Positions 1-12,904 of a stretch of 64,000 nt of DNA are shown here, piece by piece. Every line of letters begins with the position of its first letter. Position 1 is the stretch's first letter. This DNA is from Syngnathus acus. Taxonomy: Eukaryota > Chordata > Actinopteri > Syngnathiformes > Syngnathidae. The translations under genes were made by a program, and so were the position numbers. The notes under the pieces were generated by a model that saw nothing but the letters and a program-made list of their open reading frames with translations, was not told where the DNA came from and did no database searches. The DNA lies in the NCBI RefSeq assembly GCF_901709675.1, contig NC_051089.1, positions 17,296,008 through 17,360,007 of the forward strand, read 5' to 3'.

Positions 1-612
1 GCTTCCTCTTTCCGGGAGCAGTACGCGGCGTGTTGTGTTGTGAGCAGAGCAGAGCAGGCACGTGAAAGGGGAGCCGACAACTACGCGGCTCCTGGGCTGG
101 TGCTATGGCTAGTGTCCAAGAAGACGAGGAAATTCGCTCCCCTTTGGGCTTCAAGTCATTCGTTTGGAAGCACTTTGGATTCCAAAGAAAAGATGGCTCA
201 ACGGACAATTAAAATTATTGTAAATAAATAGTTCAGTAATGCACTTTAAAGTTAATGGTATTACAAAAAAAGAAAGAATATTCATTTTTCTTTACTTATA
301 TGAGAAAAAATATAGGAATTTGATAAAGTTCAGTGTTAAAATAAGCACTTTGTATACTACAATACTCTTGTAATTTCCTAAATAAAGAGTTTGCAGTACC
401 TTGTTGATTTTGCGTATGAATTGTTATAAATCAGGATATTGTTCTATATTTTTTATTTAAAAAAAAATAAAAAATACATCGTGGAGCACTATATCGTGAT
501 GTATCGTGAATGAATCACAGCAGGCTTTAAGATATCGGCAAATATCGTATTGTGATTCTTTGTATCGATATGATATCGTATCGTGACAAAACCCGCGATT
601 TACACCCCTAAT
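1..612 (+). mobile_element. Internally deleted hAT-type element, left end cut by window
   Basis: The stretch starts inside an element whose first visible codons (105-212) look like the N-terminus of a fish BED-finger hAT transposase. The reading frame then stops and AT-rich non-coding DNA follows. From about 475 to 612 come the repeated 'TATCGTATCGTGA'-type motifs and a terminal 'TTTACACCCCTA', which resembles the ends of many fish hAT elements. I infer a non-autonomous hAT derivative that lost most of its transposase. The left terminus lies outside the window, so the target duplication cannot be tested. Confidence 0.5.
105..212 (+). pseudogene. N-terminal remnant of a BED-type hAT transposase
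   Basis: An ATG at 105 opens a 35-codon frame ending at TAA 210-212. Its middle part, with the order L-G-F-K-S-x-V-W-x-H-F-G-F, is the usual start of ZBED-like hAT transposases just before the zinc-binding cysteines. The cysteines, the DDE catalytic core and the dimerisation domain are all absent, because the frame stops where the first zinc ligand pair would begin. It is a stub left by internal deletion. The family call rests on the short motif alone. Confidence 0.45.
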
Positions 613-680
613 ATATATATATTTAACTTTTGATACCCGTAATTAAATAATAATTAAAATAACATAATTGAATTAAAGTG

Positions 681-940
681 ATCCACCTCCGGCCCTCCCT
701 GTGTGGAGTTTGCATGTTCTCCCCGTGCCCACGTGGATTTTCTCCGACCACTCCGGTTTCCTTCCAAAAATATGCTTGGTAGGCCGATTGAGCAATCCAA
801 ATTGTCCCTTGGTGTGAGTGCGAATGGTTTTTCGTCTCTGTGTGCCCTGCAATTGGCTGGCAACCAGTTCAAGGTGTCCCCCGCCTACTGCCCGCGACCC
901 CCGTGGAGACAAGCGGTATCGAAAATGGATGGATGGATGG
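681..940 (+). repeat. tRNA-SINE-like interspersed repeat with GGAT tail
   Basis: This is a 5'-shortened copy of a repeat seen at least five times in the window. It contains the block 'GTGTGGAGTTTGCATGTTCTCCC', the block 'GGCTGGCAACCAGTTCA', and ends in 'AAAATGGATGGATGG'. The most complete copy (16,282-16,610) carries tRNA-like A and B boxes, so I class the family as a tRNA-derived SINE. The GGAT tail matches that of the RTE LINE at 46-49 kb. Confidence 0.75.
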
Positions 941-945
941 AATTA

Positions 946-2740
946 AATAGAATTAAAATAATAATAAAAAAAGAACTATACTATAACCATGAGACTGCTC
1001 AGCAGTCACAATGAGTCAGACCGTGTCTGTGTGATATGAGTGCACTGGTCATGCACGCCCTTGAAAACTGACATCATTGCCAACTCTTGCAGAGTTTTAG
1101 TAAGGTAAATATAAGCAGGAAGCACTTTATCACTGTGTGACACAAAACATTTGCTTACAGTGGATAAGGCCCTGCTGTAAACATAGTGAGGTCTTGAGCA
1201 CGTTAAGATGGGATCATAAGTTTCAAGTTTCTCATCTTTATTTCTCAATCTTTCCATTGAGCCTTACAATACCAAACATCATTCTGTCTTTGTGCAGCAT
1301 GTGTCTCTTGATCTGTACTGCCTACCTCCTGCCTACTTTGTTCAAAAACTCTTTTTTTCACATTTCAAATACACTTTTACATTTGCTGATAGGAACTATA
1401 CACTGGACTTTGTACACTGGGCAGGTTTTTGAGGATGATCCATGGTTGTTAGTTAGAGATAATGAGTGGCATATATCAAATCCTCCTTTTGAGGTTAGAA
1501 TACTTGCGCTGTGGCTTGTCTGTGTGTAAGTCGATCTTTGCTTCACAGTCTGACTGCACCGTCATTGGCTGGCTCACTCACTCACTATTTATACAATCAA
1601 TGGATGCGCCACATGGCAACCAGTGTAAACAGCTCCATTGGAGATGTTGAAAGGCATCCATCCAACAAAGTGTCATCATATTAGAGAGTAGTGCTGGAGT
1701 CAAGACCACACCAACTGAGACAGTACCGAGACTACAGAGTATCGAGACCGGGACGAGCCAGAGACTTTTGGAGTTTAAGACCAAAACCAAGATTTTTGGC
1801 GGTCAAGAGTGAGACAAAAACAAAACTGAACAAAATGACCCAAGATGACCGGTATCTTTCCTAGTTTGGTCTTGCGTGTTTGGGGCCATCTTGCGCTCAC
1901 CTGGGGGTGCCAGCACGCAAAGCTTTTAATTCCATACAAAAAAAACACCACCAAACGTGTGAGCAAATGTATTGGAGCAGATTGACCCATCGGTTTCAGA
2001 TGTGAACTTGGAGTCAGTGGCTTTGCAGCATTTGGCTGCAATTTTTAGATAAAAGACATCATGAAAAGTTTGTGTTTCTTATCCTCCCAGTGATAAGTTA
2101 AAGAGAAAGCATGGTTGTGGATAAAAACAACTTACTGGCTAACAGATGTTTTGGGTTATTACAAAAAGACAATGACAAATACTTTGTAAAATACAAATTA
2201 TAAACAAACAATGTGCAGGATTTAGCAGACAGAAATAAATGTTTTATTGTCATGAAAGACACACATTTACTCTGTGTGACATGTTAATGTCCTTCTGCCT
2301 TAGGTCCCACTTCAAATTTGAAAGGTTGAACAGGTTGCATAGTTGTGTAGTGTTGAAAGACTTTGAAAGTGTCACTTTGACAACTACGGTCCCATTCAGA
2401 GGGTGGCATCAATGCACCAAAAGTTGTTTGCCAACCATTAAAAGATAGAAGAGGAAATAGAAGACAAAGAAGAACAAACACAAGAAGATAATGAAGGAGA
2501 TGACAACAAAGTCAAAGGAAAAGCATTGATAGAAAACTGGATGCACTTTAAACCAGGATTGTACCTTCGCAAAAATGCAACAAAGGATTCTGGTTAAGTG
2601 AAGCAAAACTTTTAAGTAAAACATTTTGGCCTATTCAGCAGTTCAGTAGCAAATGAATGTAGGCTATTTGAAATATATGTATGTGTAAAGCTCCATCGTA
2701 TGATGTAGGTAGATACTGGACACTATGATTTTATTTTTAT
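946..2740. other. No gene recognised
   Basis: AT-rich sequence with short open frames that look random. A stretch at about 1,685-1,830 with repeated 'GAGAC'/'AAGACC' phrases resembles a decayed interspersed repeat, but I could not place it in a family. No RNA gene or splice-delimited exon was seen. Confidence 0.5.
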
Positions 2741-2751
2741 TTTTCTGGTGA

Positions 2752-2770
2752 GGGGGGGGGGGGGGGGGGG
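2752..2770. repeat. Poly-G run (19 G)
   Basis: Nineteen consecutive G on the plus strand, immediately followed by a roughly 190-bp segment ending near 2,955 in 'ATGCCCACCCTTG', which looks like a hAT-type terminus in reverse. Only that one end is convincing. Confidence 0.8.
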
Positions 2771-3356
2771 TTCAGACTGACGATTTACGCACTAAAAGTG
2801 ATGACCGAAGTGTTTCAAACAGAAATGATGAACTGACCTACAGTTTCGTTATGGTTGAAAAAAATGACGAACTTACGATGACGGAAGGTTGCCCTTGCCT
2901 CTGACGATTGTTAATGATGGACCGTCACAATTTAGTAAAATGCCCACCCTTGTTTTTACCCACAACTTTCAGTCGTCAAAACGTTATTGATTGATTAAAA
3001 AATATTTACCAGTCTCAGGAAGACTCCAATCTCTGTTTTTTTGCAGCCGTCATTGTACGCAATGGGCGTTACTGAATTCTGAATGGCAGAATGCACTTAG
3101 TGGAAAGGTGCACAAGCAGGGGCCTTAAAAATGGAGAATAGTGCAGGTTGGAAAATGTTCTTTTGTGCAGCCCTGAAACATCAGCGTAAATTTAACATAC
3201 CAGTTCCTTGCTGCATTACATTTGTATTAAAACAAAACACATACGACATTGACAATAACTTCATGACAGACTAACAAAACATTGGTTGCACAATGATTAC
3301 CTACGTGATGGTCCTTTACTTTCTGCTCCAATCTAAACAGGAACCACTATCACTAA

Positions 3357-3833
3357 GGGTGTATTCAGACCTGACTGTTTGGTCAACTTTAAAAGGACCA
3401 GGGTTCAATCCTCACGCTGATCCGGACCTTTTATGCAGGCGTGAATACACACATATGAATCCTGGTGCAGATTAAAGAACCGGACCGAGACTCGCTTTTT
3501 CAAGTAGTCTCGGTTCGTTTCCAAACGAACTCTGGTGCGGTTCGCTTCAGGTGCGAATACAAACAGCGTAGATCCGAACCAACAGCACAAATATGCAGAG
3601 CAGAGGACTCGCATGTTTTCCTCCATTTCTGGGTCTGTGCTCTGTGTGCCGCCTTGGTCATTGCTGTCCGATGGGAGCACAGATCGTCACAAGCATGGAT
3701 GTGTTTACAAAATATACTTCACTTGCTAAATGTACAGTCTGAATAGGAACCGCATCAAACAAAAAAAAAATAAGTCCGCTTTTGGCCTGGACCAAACAAG
3801 CGGATTAAAGTTCTTTCTGGTCTGAAAACACCC
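3357..3833. mobile_element. PIF/Harbinger-type MITE with TAA target duplication
   Basis: The ends are imperfect inverted repeats: 'GGGTGTATTCAGACCTGA' at the left against the complement of 'TCTGGTCTGAAAACACCC' at the right. They are flanked by TAA on both sides (3,354-3,356 and 3,834-3,836). A 3-bp TAA duplication is the usual mark of PIF/Harbinger elements. The 477-bp body has no coding capacity I recognise. The superfamily call is inferred from termini and target site only. Confidence 0.6.
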
Positions 3834-3839
3834 TAAATG

Positions 3840-4912
3840 TGTTTTCCTGGAGACAAGATGAGTATTTCTTAAATGCTAATATGACAGGACGAAATGAAGC
3901 TTCATCATGGGAGTAGAAAACACTTCAAACTGGAAACATCCATTCGAGTATTTGGTCAAGGGTCATCAGAAGGAAACGGCATATATTGGTAAACAGACGA
4001 TTTTTGAAAGTGGGTGGATTCTGAATGAAATAAGTTTGTTTTATCATTTTTGGATGTATTGTTAAAGCATTAGTAGATATTTGTAGATAGGGTTAAATAT
4101 TGATCATTTTCAGTGTACAACCCAACCCAATTCATACGAGTATAACAAAACGGTCAGGGGGAACACGGGACAAAAAAGGTTGGAAACACTGGCCTACATT
4201 GTCAAGGTATGTACATCGAATTAACTTTGTATATGGTCATTTTCAGCAGAAGTGCACATTTTTGTCATTAGAGGATGCTGCGTTTCAATAAATTATATTT
4301 ATATTGTACTTTACATTGTAAGAAAATCTCAAAGTGCTACAGAAACGCTTTTTTAAAAAGAAATCTCTTAACACCATTTTTAAAAGTGTCAACCAACTGC
4401 AGTGCTCTCAGGTGGACTGGTAGGACATCTACCAGGCTAGGGTGTTACTTCTCAAACACTATACAAATGTTGGTTCATTACCGTCAATATGGGGTCCAGC
4501 CGCTGTTTTTTTTAAAAAAAGAGGTCAACATATATTACTGTTCGACTTCCAAAGAAACAAAAGTACATGTACGATTAAACTTTAAAACAAATAGTACGAA
4601 AGCCATTCCCTTCCTCATTACCTTTTAAATAAATAAATAAATACCAGTGATTTTTTTAAGGGCTGACATTTAAGTACTGTCTTTCTATCCTAAATGGAAC
4701 CTGCTTTCAAAGTCCATCCATCCATTATCTGAACCGTTTATTCAAGCATCACTATAATCTATGATACTACAGTGATGGATTATGATGGGACTACCACGAT
4801 AATTGTTGTATCATTGGAGGCCAGTGTTTTCAAAAGTGACTAAACACTGCTGCCTCCTGTCCATCCTATGTAATTACATCATGATGATCATCAACACAAA
4901 AATTGAGGCATT
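3840..4912. other. No gene recognised
   Basis: AT-rich DNA with a short (AAAT)n run near 4,628-4,645. A piece at about 4,290-4,345 resembles the LINE-tail-like sequence at 58,390-58,440. Nothing else could be assigned. Confidence 0.45.
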
Positions 4913-5929
4913 TCAAAGTCAAAGTCTGCTTTATTGTCAATTTCTTCACATGTCAAGACATACAAAGAGATCGAAATTACGTTCCCACTATCCCACGGTG
5001 ACAAGACATAGTACACAATATACATACAAGTAAACAACACAAACAGTAAAAACAAGAAGGCACAAACAATGAATAAATAAGAGTGATGAATAAATAATAA
5101 ATTAATAAAATAAAAAAAATAAAATAAATAATTAACAATAAATAAGAGGAGCAAAAATGGAGCAAGTGTGCATACAGCAGACAGTCAGAATATAGCGCAA
5201 AACTACAGGACGCTACGGAGAAGGGGGGAGAGAGTTCAAGATCCTAACAGCCTGGAGTATGAAGCTGTTGGTGAGTCTGGTGGTGCGGGACCGCAGGCTC
5301 CTGTACCTCTTCCCAGAGGGCAGAAGATCAAACAAAGAGTGAGCGGGGTGACTCACATCACTCACAATCGTGGTCGCCTTGCGGGTGAGATGGGAGGTGT
5401 AAATGTCCTTCAGGGAGGGGAGTGAAGCACCAATAATCTCACCAGCCGTGTTCACTATGCGCTGCAGGGCCTTCATGTTGTATTCAGTGCAGCTACCAGC
5501 CCAAACAGCGATACAACTGGAGAGGACGCTCTCAATGGTGCCACGGTAGAATGTAGTCATGACGGCCGGAGGAGCACTTGCTCACCTGAGTTTCCGCAGG
5601 AAGTACAGGCGGCGCTGAGCTTTCTTTGCCAGTGATGCGGTGTTGGTGGACCAGGAGAGGTCCTCACTGATGTGCACCCCCAGGAATCTGGTGCTGCTCA
5701 CTCTCTCCACCACAGCACCGTCGATGGTCAGTGTTGGGTGTGACCCTTCCGGAAGTCAACAACAATCTCCTTGGTCTTGTTGACGTTCAGCAGGAGGTTG
5801 TTGTCCCTGCACCACGCGGTCAGAAGGTCAACCTCCAACCTGTATTGAGTCTCGTTGCCCTTGGTGATGAGACCCACCAGAGTCGTGGTTGCTACTGTAA
5901 GTTGCAGTGCAGTCATGCGTCAGCAGGGT
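4913..5929 (-). pseudogene. 5'-truncated Rex1/CR1-like LINE, RT C-terminal part
   Basis: On the minus strand this encodes the thumb/C-terminal part of a non-LTR reverse transcriptase in broken frames, including the blocks '[10 protein letters not shown]' and '[13 protein letters not shown]'. It matches the better copy at 51.4-53.1 kb almost word for word. It ends in the same 3' tail with repeated CTTTGA units (plus-strand TCAAAG at 4,913). The 5' side stops near 5,929, after an internal deletion that removed the FADD catalytic block. It is a dead copy. Confidence 0.85.
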
Positions 5930-5985
5930 ATACTAGTTTAATACTAGTTGTGAAATTCAAGACATATAAATATATGTTAGGTAAT

Positions 5986-6183
<198 letters not shown>

Positions 6184-6190
<7 letters not shown>

Positions 6191-6665
6191 TTTAGTGATC
6201 CTGAGGGGAAATTCAGTTGCCAGCAGTTAAATACTTAAAATACATAAACAGATAGACAATGTAAACATCAGACATGACAAAAACGATAACAAAAGAGAGG
6301 AAAGCAATATATTAGATTAAATAGTATAATAATAAATAATAAAATAGATCAAATAAATCAACAATAAACAGTATCATGACCGTGAACGCGCCCCTAACCC
6401 CCTCAACGAGTTAAAATGTCTCACGGCATGGAGAAGAAATGAACCCCTCAGCCTTTCTGTGGAGCAAGATGGTGTCAAAAGTCTGTCACTGAAGCTACTC
6501 CTCCGCCCAGTGACGGTGCTGTACAGTGGGTGGACGGGGTTGTCTTTGATGGACAGCAGCCTGGCCAACATCCGCTGTTCTGCCACAGACGCCAGATCAG
6601 GCAGCTCCATGCCTACATAGAACCCCCCCCTCCTCGATTCACTACCCTGGTTTACACTAAAGTCC
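6184..6665 (-). pseudogene. LINE 3'-end fragment (C-terminal tail of RT)
   Basis: The minus strand encodes a LINE C-terminal tail: a block around 'HPLYSTVTGRRSSFSDRLL' followed by 'SFLLHAVRHFNSLR' at about 6,400-6,560. This has the same layout as the ends of fish CR1/Rex1-type RTs. Downstream come a short 3' UTR ending in a 'TGAATTTCCCCTCAGGATCA'-type sequence and the ATCT microsatellite tail. No catalytic RT motif is left. It is a different family from the copy at 4.9-5.9 kb. Confidence 0.65.
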
Positions 6666-6808
6666 ACAAGGTTTACACTTAAAAAGGTTTACACCTAAAT
6701 CCCCATTAAACAAGTGTCTGCTCTGTGGTAATCTTCCAGCAGAGCAAAACCTAACAAAAAATATTGTAAAAATAAAATAAATAAAAATATGGAAAATGTT
6801 TGAAATGT

Positions 6809-6934
6809 CTGCGATTGGCTGGCAACCGGTTCAGGGTGTCCCCCGCCTACTGCCCGATGACAGCTGGGATAGGCTCCAGCACGCCCGCGACCCCCGTGGG
6901 GACTAAGCGGTACAGAAAATGGATGGATGGATGG
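6809..6934 (+). repeat. 5'-truncated SINE copy with perfect 13-bp target duplication
   Basis: The 3' half of the GGAT-tailed SINE is flanked by the identical 13-mer ATGTTTGAAATGT at 6,796-6,808 and 6,935-6,947. The duplication and the tail show insertion by target-primed reverse transcription with 5' truncation. Confidence 0.85.
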
Positions 6935-6947
6935 ATGTTTGAAATGT

Positions 6948-8280
6948 TTTAAAATTTATCCAAACTTATTTTGCTGGTGCTTAGGGGCATGATAATGGCG
7001 TGCAGCTGCGGGCTTTTAAGAGCCACAAAATTGCTTCCTTATTCCATCTCATCTCATGCCGATGTGTAAGGTATGTCGGTGGTCAGTGCCCACAGAAAAC
7101 CGAAAATACAACAAATCTGTTTAATCATTTAAAGAAGTACCACCCAACTGATTTTACACAAATCATGAAATTGTGAGCGGAGTCTCAAGTAACAAATTAA
7201 GATGAATTTGGGCATGGTGTGTGATAATGTGATGTGATGCTAAGGGGCAGTCAGGGTACGGTGTGGATGCAAACATTTATTCTCATGCACACAAATAAAA
7301 CAAAAAGGTCAAATCCATCTGCTTCCCAGTTCAGGTAAAAAACAAATAAAAGAAACAGGAGGAATGTTAGAAGGATAAAGTTTGTTGAACTTGGTCAAAA
7401 GTCCATAAGGTCCCATGAACAGTATTTTTCAAAAAGTGAAGGCTAAGGTTATTCACATTACCTATATTTTGTATTTCAATTCATCCAAATTAATGCATTT
7501 TATGTTAGCTAATGAAAAATAGTTTGACAATTGGTGTTATCCAAACATTCTTTAAGTTATTAAATTGTAACAAACTAGTGTTGTTTGCTTATTAAAATAT
7601 GACATGAAGATGTTCTGCTGTATCTTTATTGGATGCATTGTATATACAAATATCATATTAGAGACAGTAATAGGGGGACAGGTAAATGTTACACTGGTAA
7701 GCAACTGCCCTTGTTTTTTTACTGTAAATGAGTCAGAGCAAAGTTCGGTTCATAATGGTTCTTAGAAGATTTCAATTTTAGAAGCATCCTTGCACAAGAT
7801 AATGAACTCGATCCTCATATAGTGTTGTCAGCAAAAGAGCTACTTTACTTGGATGGTACTATACACGCCATTAGCACTGTGTGAATGGGTGAATGAGGTA
7901 GCATTGTAAAAGCACTATGAGTAGCTTGAAGGTACAAAGGCATTATATAAATACATCCATTACCATTCACCAGCCTCTCTCCACAGATGTGGATCAAAGA
8001 ATGCTTTTGGAATTAAGTGTGTTTCCCCCACTGATAGCCATTTCCTGTAAACACTCAGTCTATCAGTCTATCCTCTTGTAATTTTAACTGGTATACTAAA
8101 GGCGCCAGTGATCTTTTTGTGCATTGGCGTTTAAGTGTATATCCTGCTATTGCTGACCATAATTGACAACTAATCAAAACTATACTAGATTAAACCCTTA
8201 TTATGGTACAAATAGGTTTTGATATTCCCCCTAGATTTTGAGACTCACTTTGAGTGAAAGGCAATTTAAAATAAAAATAG
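6948..8280. other. No gene recognised
   Basis: AT-rich intergenic DNA. I see no exon-like frame, RNA gene or clear repeat terminus. Confidence 0.45.
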
Positions 8281-8284
8281 AATA

Positions 8285-8999
8285 GGCAACAACAAGCTGA
8301 ATGGTACGGTATGCTAACGTTACATACACATATAAACAAGGAACTGAGAATGTGCCTGACGTAACATATTAAGAGTTATTTAAATAACTATAGCATAAAT
8401 AACTTGCTTACAAGTTTATTGAACCATCCGCGTCACTCCAAATCAGGAAATCCAACAAAATCTTCATCCTCTGTGTCACTTATAAACAACTATGCTAACC
8501 CCGGAAGTAGAAGATGGAGCGTCAGTTGCAGTTCCAATTATTCCACAGGCCTAGAGCGGTTTAGTAATAATTATACATTTTATTTGTAAGGCGCCTTTCA
8601 AGGCACTCAAGGTTGCCGAACACACATAAAATAGCAGGCACAATGAAAAGAAAAGAGAGTCTAAAAGCAAAGAACATCTGCAGCAGAGTAATAAAATTAG
8701 ACAAATGCCTGCCTAAACAGGTGGGTTTTGAGGTGGGATATGAACAGTTGGATGGAATCAATGTTTCTGTGTCCGGGGGGAGGAAATTCCAGAGGCGAGG
8801 GGCAGAGCAACTGAAGGCTCTGGCCCCCATAGTTGACAGACGAAATGGGGGGACAGTGAGGGTGATACTGGTTTAGTGTGAAAGTAACATGTGAATTGAT
8901 AAAATGTGTTAATAATTTCCCACATAAGCCGCTCCCGAGTATAAGTCGCACCCCCGCCAAACTGACAGAAAACTGCGACTTATAGTTCGGAAAATACGG
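8285..8999. mobile_element. MITE of the 'ACCGTATTTTCCG' family with inserted LINE 3' end
   Basis: The right end reads 'GACTTATAGTTCGGAAAATACGG', the terminus shared with the elements at 10.7-11.6, 15.7-16.8, 18.1-20.0 and about 29.1 kb. At 8,400-8,560 there is one reverse-oriented, diverged copy of the 200-bp unit that is tandemly repeated at 27.8-28.9 kb. A LINE 3' fragment (8,563-8,880) splits the element. The left terminus is poorly preserved. Confidence 0.5.
8563..8880 (-). pseudogene. L2-like LINE 3'-end fragment
   Basis: The minus strand encodes the block 'ARAFSCSAPRLWNFLPP' followed by 'SHLKTHLFRQAF' in a shifted frame. This is the recognisable C-terminus of L2-type reverse transcriptases. 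It ends in a 3' UTR with 'AGGCGCCTTACAAATAAA' near 8,590. Only the last part of the ORF and the tail survive, so it is 5'-truncated. Confidence 0.65.
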
Positions 9000-10690
9000 T
9001 GCTTTCAGTACTTAGTTGCTTCAGACGTAAGGCAATAAGCAATCTCAAAAGGTTCATCAGTATCGTAATGGTCCCGTAAGTACAGTAATGGCTGGAAGGT
9101 CATCATTTCATGAGATAAAACTGTTCATTGTCCTCAATGTCAAACAATAATTCTGTAAATATCAGAGAAACAGCTCCATAAGCATAATTTTCCTTTATTT
9201 GGTAAATATGAGGCAAAAACGTATAATATTTTTTTTTGGTGGTTTTGTGGTTTTGTGCTTTTGCGTTTTACCGTGCCTCTTGTCCACCCAAAGACATTTG
9301 GGATGGGCTCAAGCATGCCTGTGACCCTTTAGAGAATGGATGTATGGTTTACTTGTTTTTGTTTTGTTCAATTGTTTATGTTTTGCACTTCAGGGTCACT
9401 GTATTGTTTTGACTTATTGTTTGGAATGTACGATAAATAAAAAATAGAAAAGATGCAAACAACTTACTTTTTCATACATTGAAAATGACACCTTTGGCAT
9501 TGAATTGTCCAATTCCTTCTTTTGGAATTTTGTTGCTAAAAAGGCCAGCAGACCCTTTGCACATTAGCCTCCATGACTGTCCGCACATACAAATGATTGA
9601 CAGAGTATTGGTTATGCCCTCTACAGTTTGATGCAAAGTTATAAATATTCATCCATTCTGTGTACCACCTATCCACACTTGGAAGGTTTTGTGGAGGCTA
9701 TCGCGGCGGACTTTCAGCTACCATGGCTCACTAGTCTAGGTTTGGTTACGTTCAAACGTTCTTGCTCTGTAGCTAACAACAGTTAGCCATCTCTCCCACT
9801 TCACTTTCCTTATTTAGAGCTAACTCTCGTGTGCTACATCTCTGGGATGTACTCGGTTCCACATTGTTGACGTTCCTCATATTCTCTTCCAATGAATGGC
9901 CAAAAATGCAGAAAGCAATCAACAACAGGTCTAAACAACATCCAATAGATAAAAATCAGGTGGTAAATTACAAACAGGATAAAAATGACCAGAGCTTGTG
10001 TAACAGGCTGAGACACAAAGGTGCCAAATTGACTTTCTTTGACTTCAATTGATCTTGAAACATATTCTCAATTGCAATCAATGCACCTGATCAAAAATTA
10101 TCATTATTATTGATGCATTTGGAAGCAGAACTTTGCTATGGTAGGTTTTGTAATTGCTACGGAAATACAAAGCTTACAAGACTGACTTGTTAATTCTAGT
10201 GTTGCACTGTGGTGTGTACGGTATAAACAAGACTACATTATTACAAAGGGCAAGTTTATTTAAAGCACTGACATAGAAAAATAAGTGATTTGATTCAATA
10301 ACAATAATAAATAGTGCCTGAGCTCAGGCCTTTTTTCTTACAATCAATATCCAGTTTCACAATACAGCAAAGGCACTACAGTATTGCTTTTAACATAATA
10401 AGCAACAAGTCGATGGATGGTCAATTGATGGTAGTAGTGTGGGACCAGGACTCTTCATAATTCATGTTCATGCATAATCCTCTCATAATGTTCCTGGTTA
10501 AGGCCCCTGCTGCATCTGCTTTGCTCAAGACCTGGATTTTTGTCTGTTCAGCTCTTGTATTAATTACATTAATGTGGGCAGAGAAAAATGTTATAGGTCA
10601 TAAAACTAGAAAAAACAAAGAGGTTGACAGAGATGGACATAAAACACTCAACCTTCTTATCTCTTACCACATTTATAAAATGTACACATA
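9000..10690. other. No gene recognised; one decayed SINE tail
   Basis: Mostly AT-rich unique-looking DNA. A degenerate trace of the GGAT-tailed SINE is visible at about 9,270-9,345 ('GGGATGGGCTCAAGCATGCC' then 'AGAGAATGGATG'). No gene could be supported. Confidence 0.45.
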
Positions 10691-11640
10691 CAGTATTTTC
10701 TACACTATAAGTAACTAAACTAGATTAAAAGGCGAATCTTCATTGAATTTTTCATTTTAGAATTTTTTTCATATATAGGGCACACCGGATTAAAAGCTGC
10801 GATCGGCTGGCAACCGGTTCTGGGTGTCCCCCGCCTACTGCCCGATGATGGCTGGGATAGGCTCCAGCACTCCCGCGACCGCCGTGGGGACTAAGCGGTT
10901 CAGAAAATGGATGGATGGACGGATTAAAAGGCGCATAGAATAGAAGCTACTACCTCAAACTGGGGTTGACTAGGGTTGCGTTATCCATCCACTAGATGGA
11001 GCTGTGCTAAAAGGAATGTCAACCCAGTCAATGAGGTAAAAAAAAGTCCAACTCCCATTCCATATGAAAGTGACGTATGAAAGTTGGCTTCTTACTTGGT
11101 CCAGCAACCCCACCCATTTTTGATGGTCATAAACTTTCTTCAGTCTAAAAGAAAAAAGTGAGTGCGTGGCGTTGATGAGTAATGCGTTGATTAGCTTGTT
11201 AGCTTTGGCGCCGAGTTTGTGTATGCGCAGCCAAATGCTGCGGTGAGGGAGTGTGGTCACTGTCTATTGCGCATGTGCGGTTCACTGTGATTGCCTGCCG
11301 ACAGGCTTACCTGTATGTCATTCAATCGATGAGATGGATTCTAGCCTATAGACAAAATGTTTTTTTTTTTTAAATGTCAAGCGATCAACCAGTATTAGCT
11401 TACTTCGGTGATGCCCCTGACTACGATTGCCGTAATGCTGAAAGCGATGCGACCTTGTAATTTACTAGTCATACTGAAACGTACTGAAACATTTTGGCAG
11501 AGCGCTGTGTACAACCAGTATGGATCAACAAATTCATCAACTGCTACATATATAAGGGGCTCTGCATTATAAGGCGCACTGTGGTTTTTTTGAGTAAATT
11601 ATAAGCTTTTAAGTGAGCCCTATAGTGCTGAAAATACGGT
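10690..11640. mobile_element. MITE of the 'ACCGTATTTTCCG' family, with SINE insertion
   Basis: The right end 'TAGTGCTGAAAATACGG' and internal phrases such as 'TATAAGGCGCACTG' and 'GGTTGACTAGGGTTGCG' match the element at 18,126-19,987. The left end ('CAGTATTTTCTACACTATAAG' near 10,690) is diverged. The interior (about 11,030-11,240) also resembles the right-hand part of the hAT-like MITE at 49,260-49,460, so it may be a composite. A SINE sits at 10,797-10,919. Confidence 0.55.
10797..10919 (+). repeat. 5'-truncated SINE copy with 11-bp target duplication
   Basis: GGAT-tailed SINE 3' half flanked by CGGATTAAAAG at 10,786-10,796 and 10,920-10,930. It begins at nearly the same internal position as the copy at 6,809. 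Confidence 0.85.
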
Positions 11641-11642
11641 AC

Positions 11643-12900
11643 TATAACTAACTTAACACTACTAATCCCTATTAATTCTTTACTTACAGCAGACATTTAA
11701 AAAAAAAAGATACAACTTTGAGAGCGGATGTAAAATCAAGCAAGAGAATCTGTTTGCCGCGCACAAGTGCAGTCCTATATTATCTGGAGACCGAGTTGTA
11801 CAAGTTAATGGAATTGATGGTGGAAAATAGTTTTAAAATAATTTTTCCTGGTCTCATTTTTCCCATCACAAAAACCTGGAATTTGATCAGGGGTGTGCAG
11901 ACTTTCATATAGACTGTCTCAAAATTTTCTGCTGAGGGGATGAAGGGAATGTGACTTATCTAGGCAATTTTGTTTAGGATCATATTTATAGCTTATTGAA
12001 AGGTCCCAATGAAATACGTTCAGTTCTTAAAACTTGAATACATTTACTGCAGATGCAATATACGGCTCAGTCAGATTTCACCATCTTGCCTTTTGTTTCA
12101 TAGTTTACATGGTGAGGGTATCACAACAAAAGCAACTAAACCTTATGAAATGGTTTCGATGGATTGTCTATTATGCTGTGTTGAATGTCTTAAGGCTAGC
12201 TTCTACATACTACCCAAATGCTGTTCTTTGACTTGACCATGTTACGGAATTGCTTTTGAGTACCATTCTTATTGTTCCTAGAAATTACCAACCACAGTGT
12301 TATCCTGTGGTCTAGGGAGGATCAGATCAAAATCATATGGTTCTTGGATCTTTGGATTATTGCAAGTGTCTCCAGCTACAGCGCTGCATGGAGAGACTGA
12401 ACAACAAAAATGTTTTTTGTCTTCCTTTTCTTTGGGTGCGGAGCGGGGGAGGGGGCTGGAATACTGTTGTCGTCCACCAACAATTTACCCATCCATCCGT
12501 CCGTCTGTCCATCCATCCATTCTTTTTGTTTCAACGTACTGAGTGGAATCACTTCAAGAACGACTTATTGCCTTTCTCAGTTCTCAGTTTCTCAGCAAAG
12601 CTGTACATTGAATCCTCCCATCCACAAATGTTTTTATTTGTATCTCTACTGGGCCATCAAAACATGTCTTTACATGGAACTAGTCTGTGGTGCAAAAAAA
12701 AAAAAAAAGTTGGGGACCTCAGCCTAACAGTAACCTTTTTGGACAGAATATGCAAAAAGGCGCAAATGAAGCATTGAGGGGGTACGGTTTGGTACGAATG
12801 CTTTTTAAAAATGATGCGTGATGTACAGAGAATCAACACTTTTAGGACCAGTTTACAGCAGATTGTGAAAATAGTGAAAAGTGAAGTGCCCTCTTCAGGT
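11643..12900. other. No gene recognised
   Basis: AT-rich DNA. A short run of CATC/CGTC units at 12,484-12,520 looks like a reverse-oriented remnant of a GGAT tail. Nothing else was supported. Confidence 0.45.
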
Positions 12901-12904
12901 ATGC

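Noticed and set aside
2041-2640. Possible exon in the 2.2-2.6 kb frames
   Set aside because: Overlapping frames on both strands are AT-rich and hydrophobic without a recognisable motif or splice borders.
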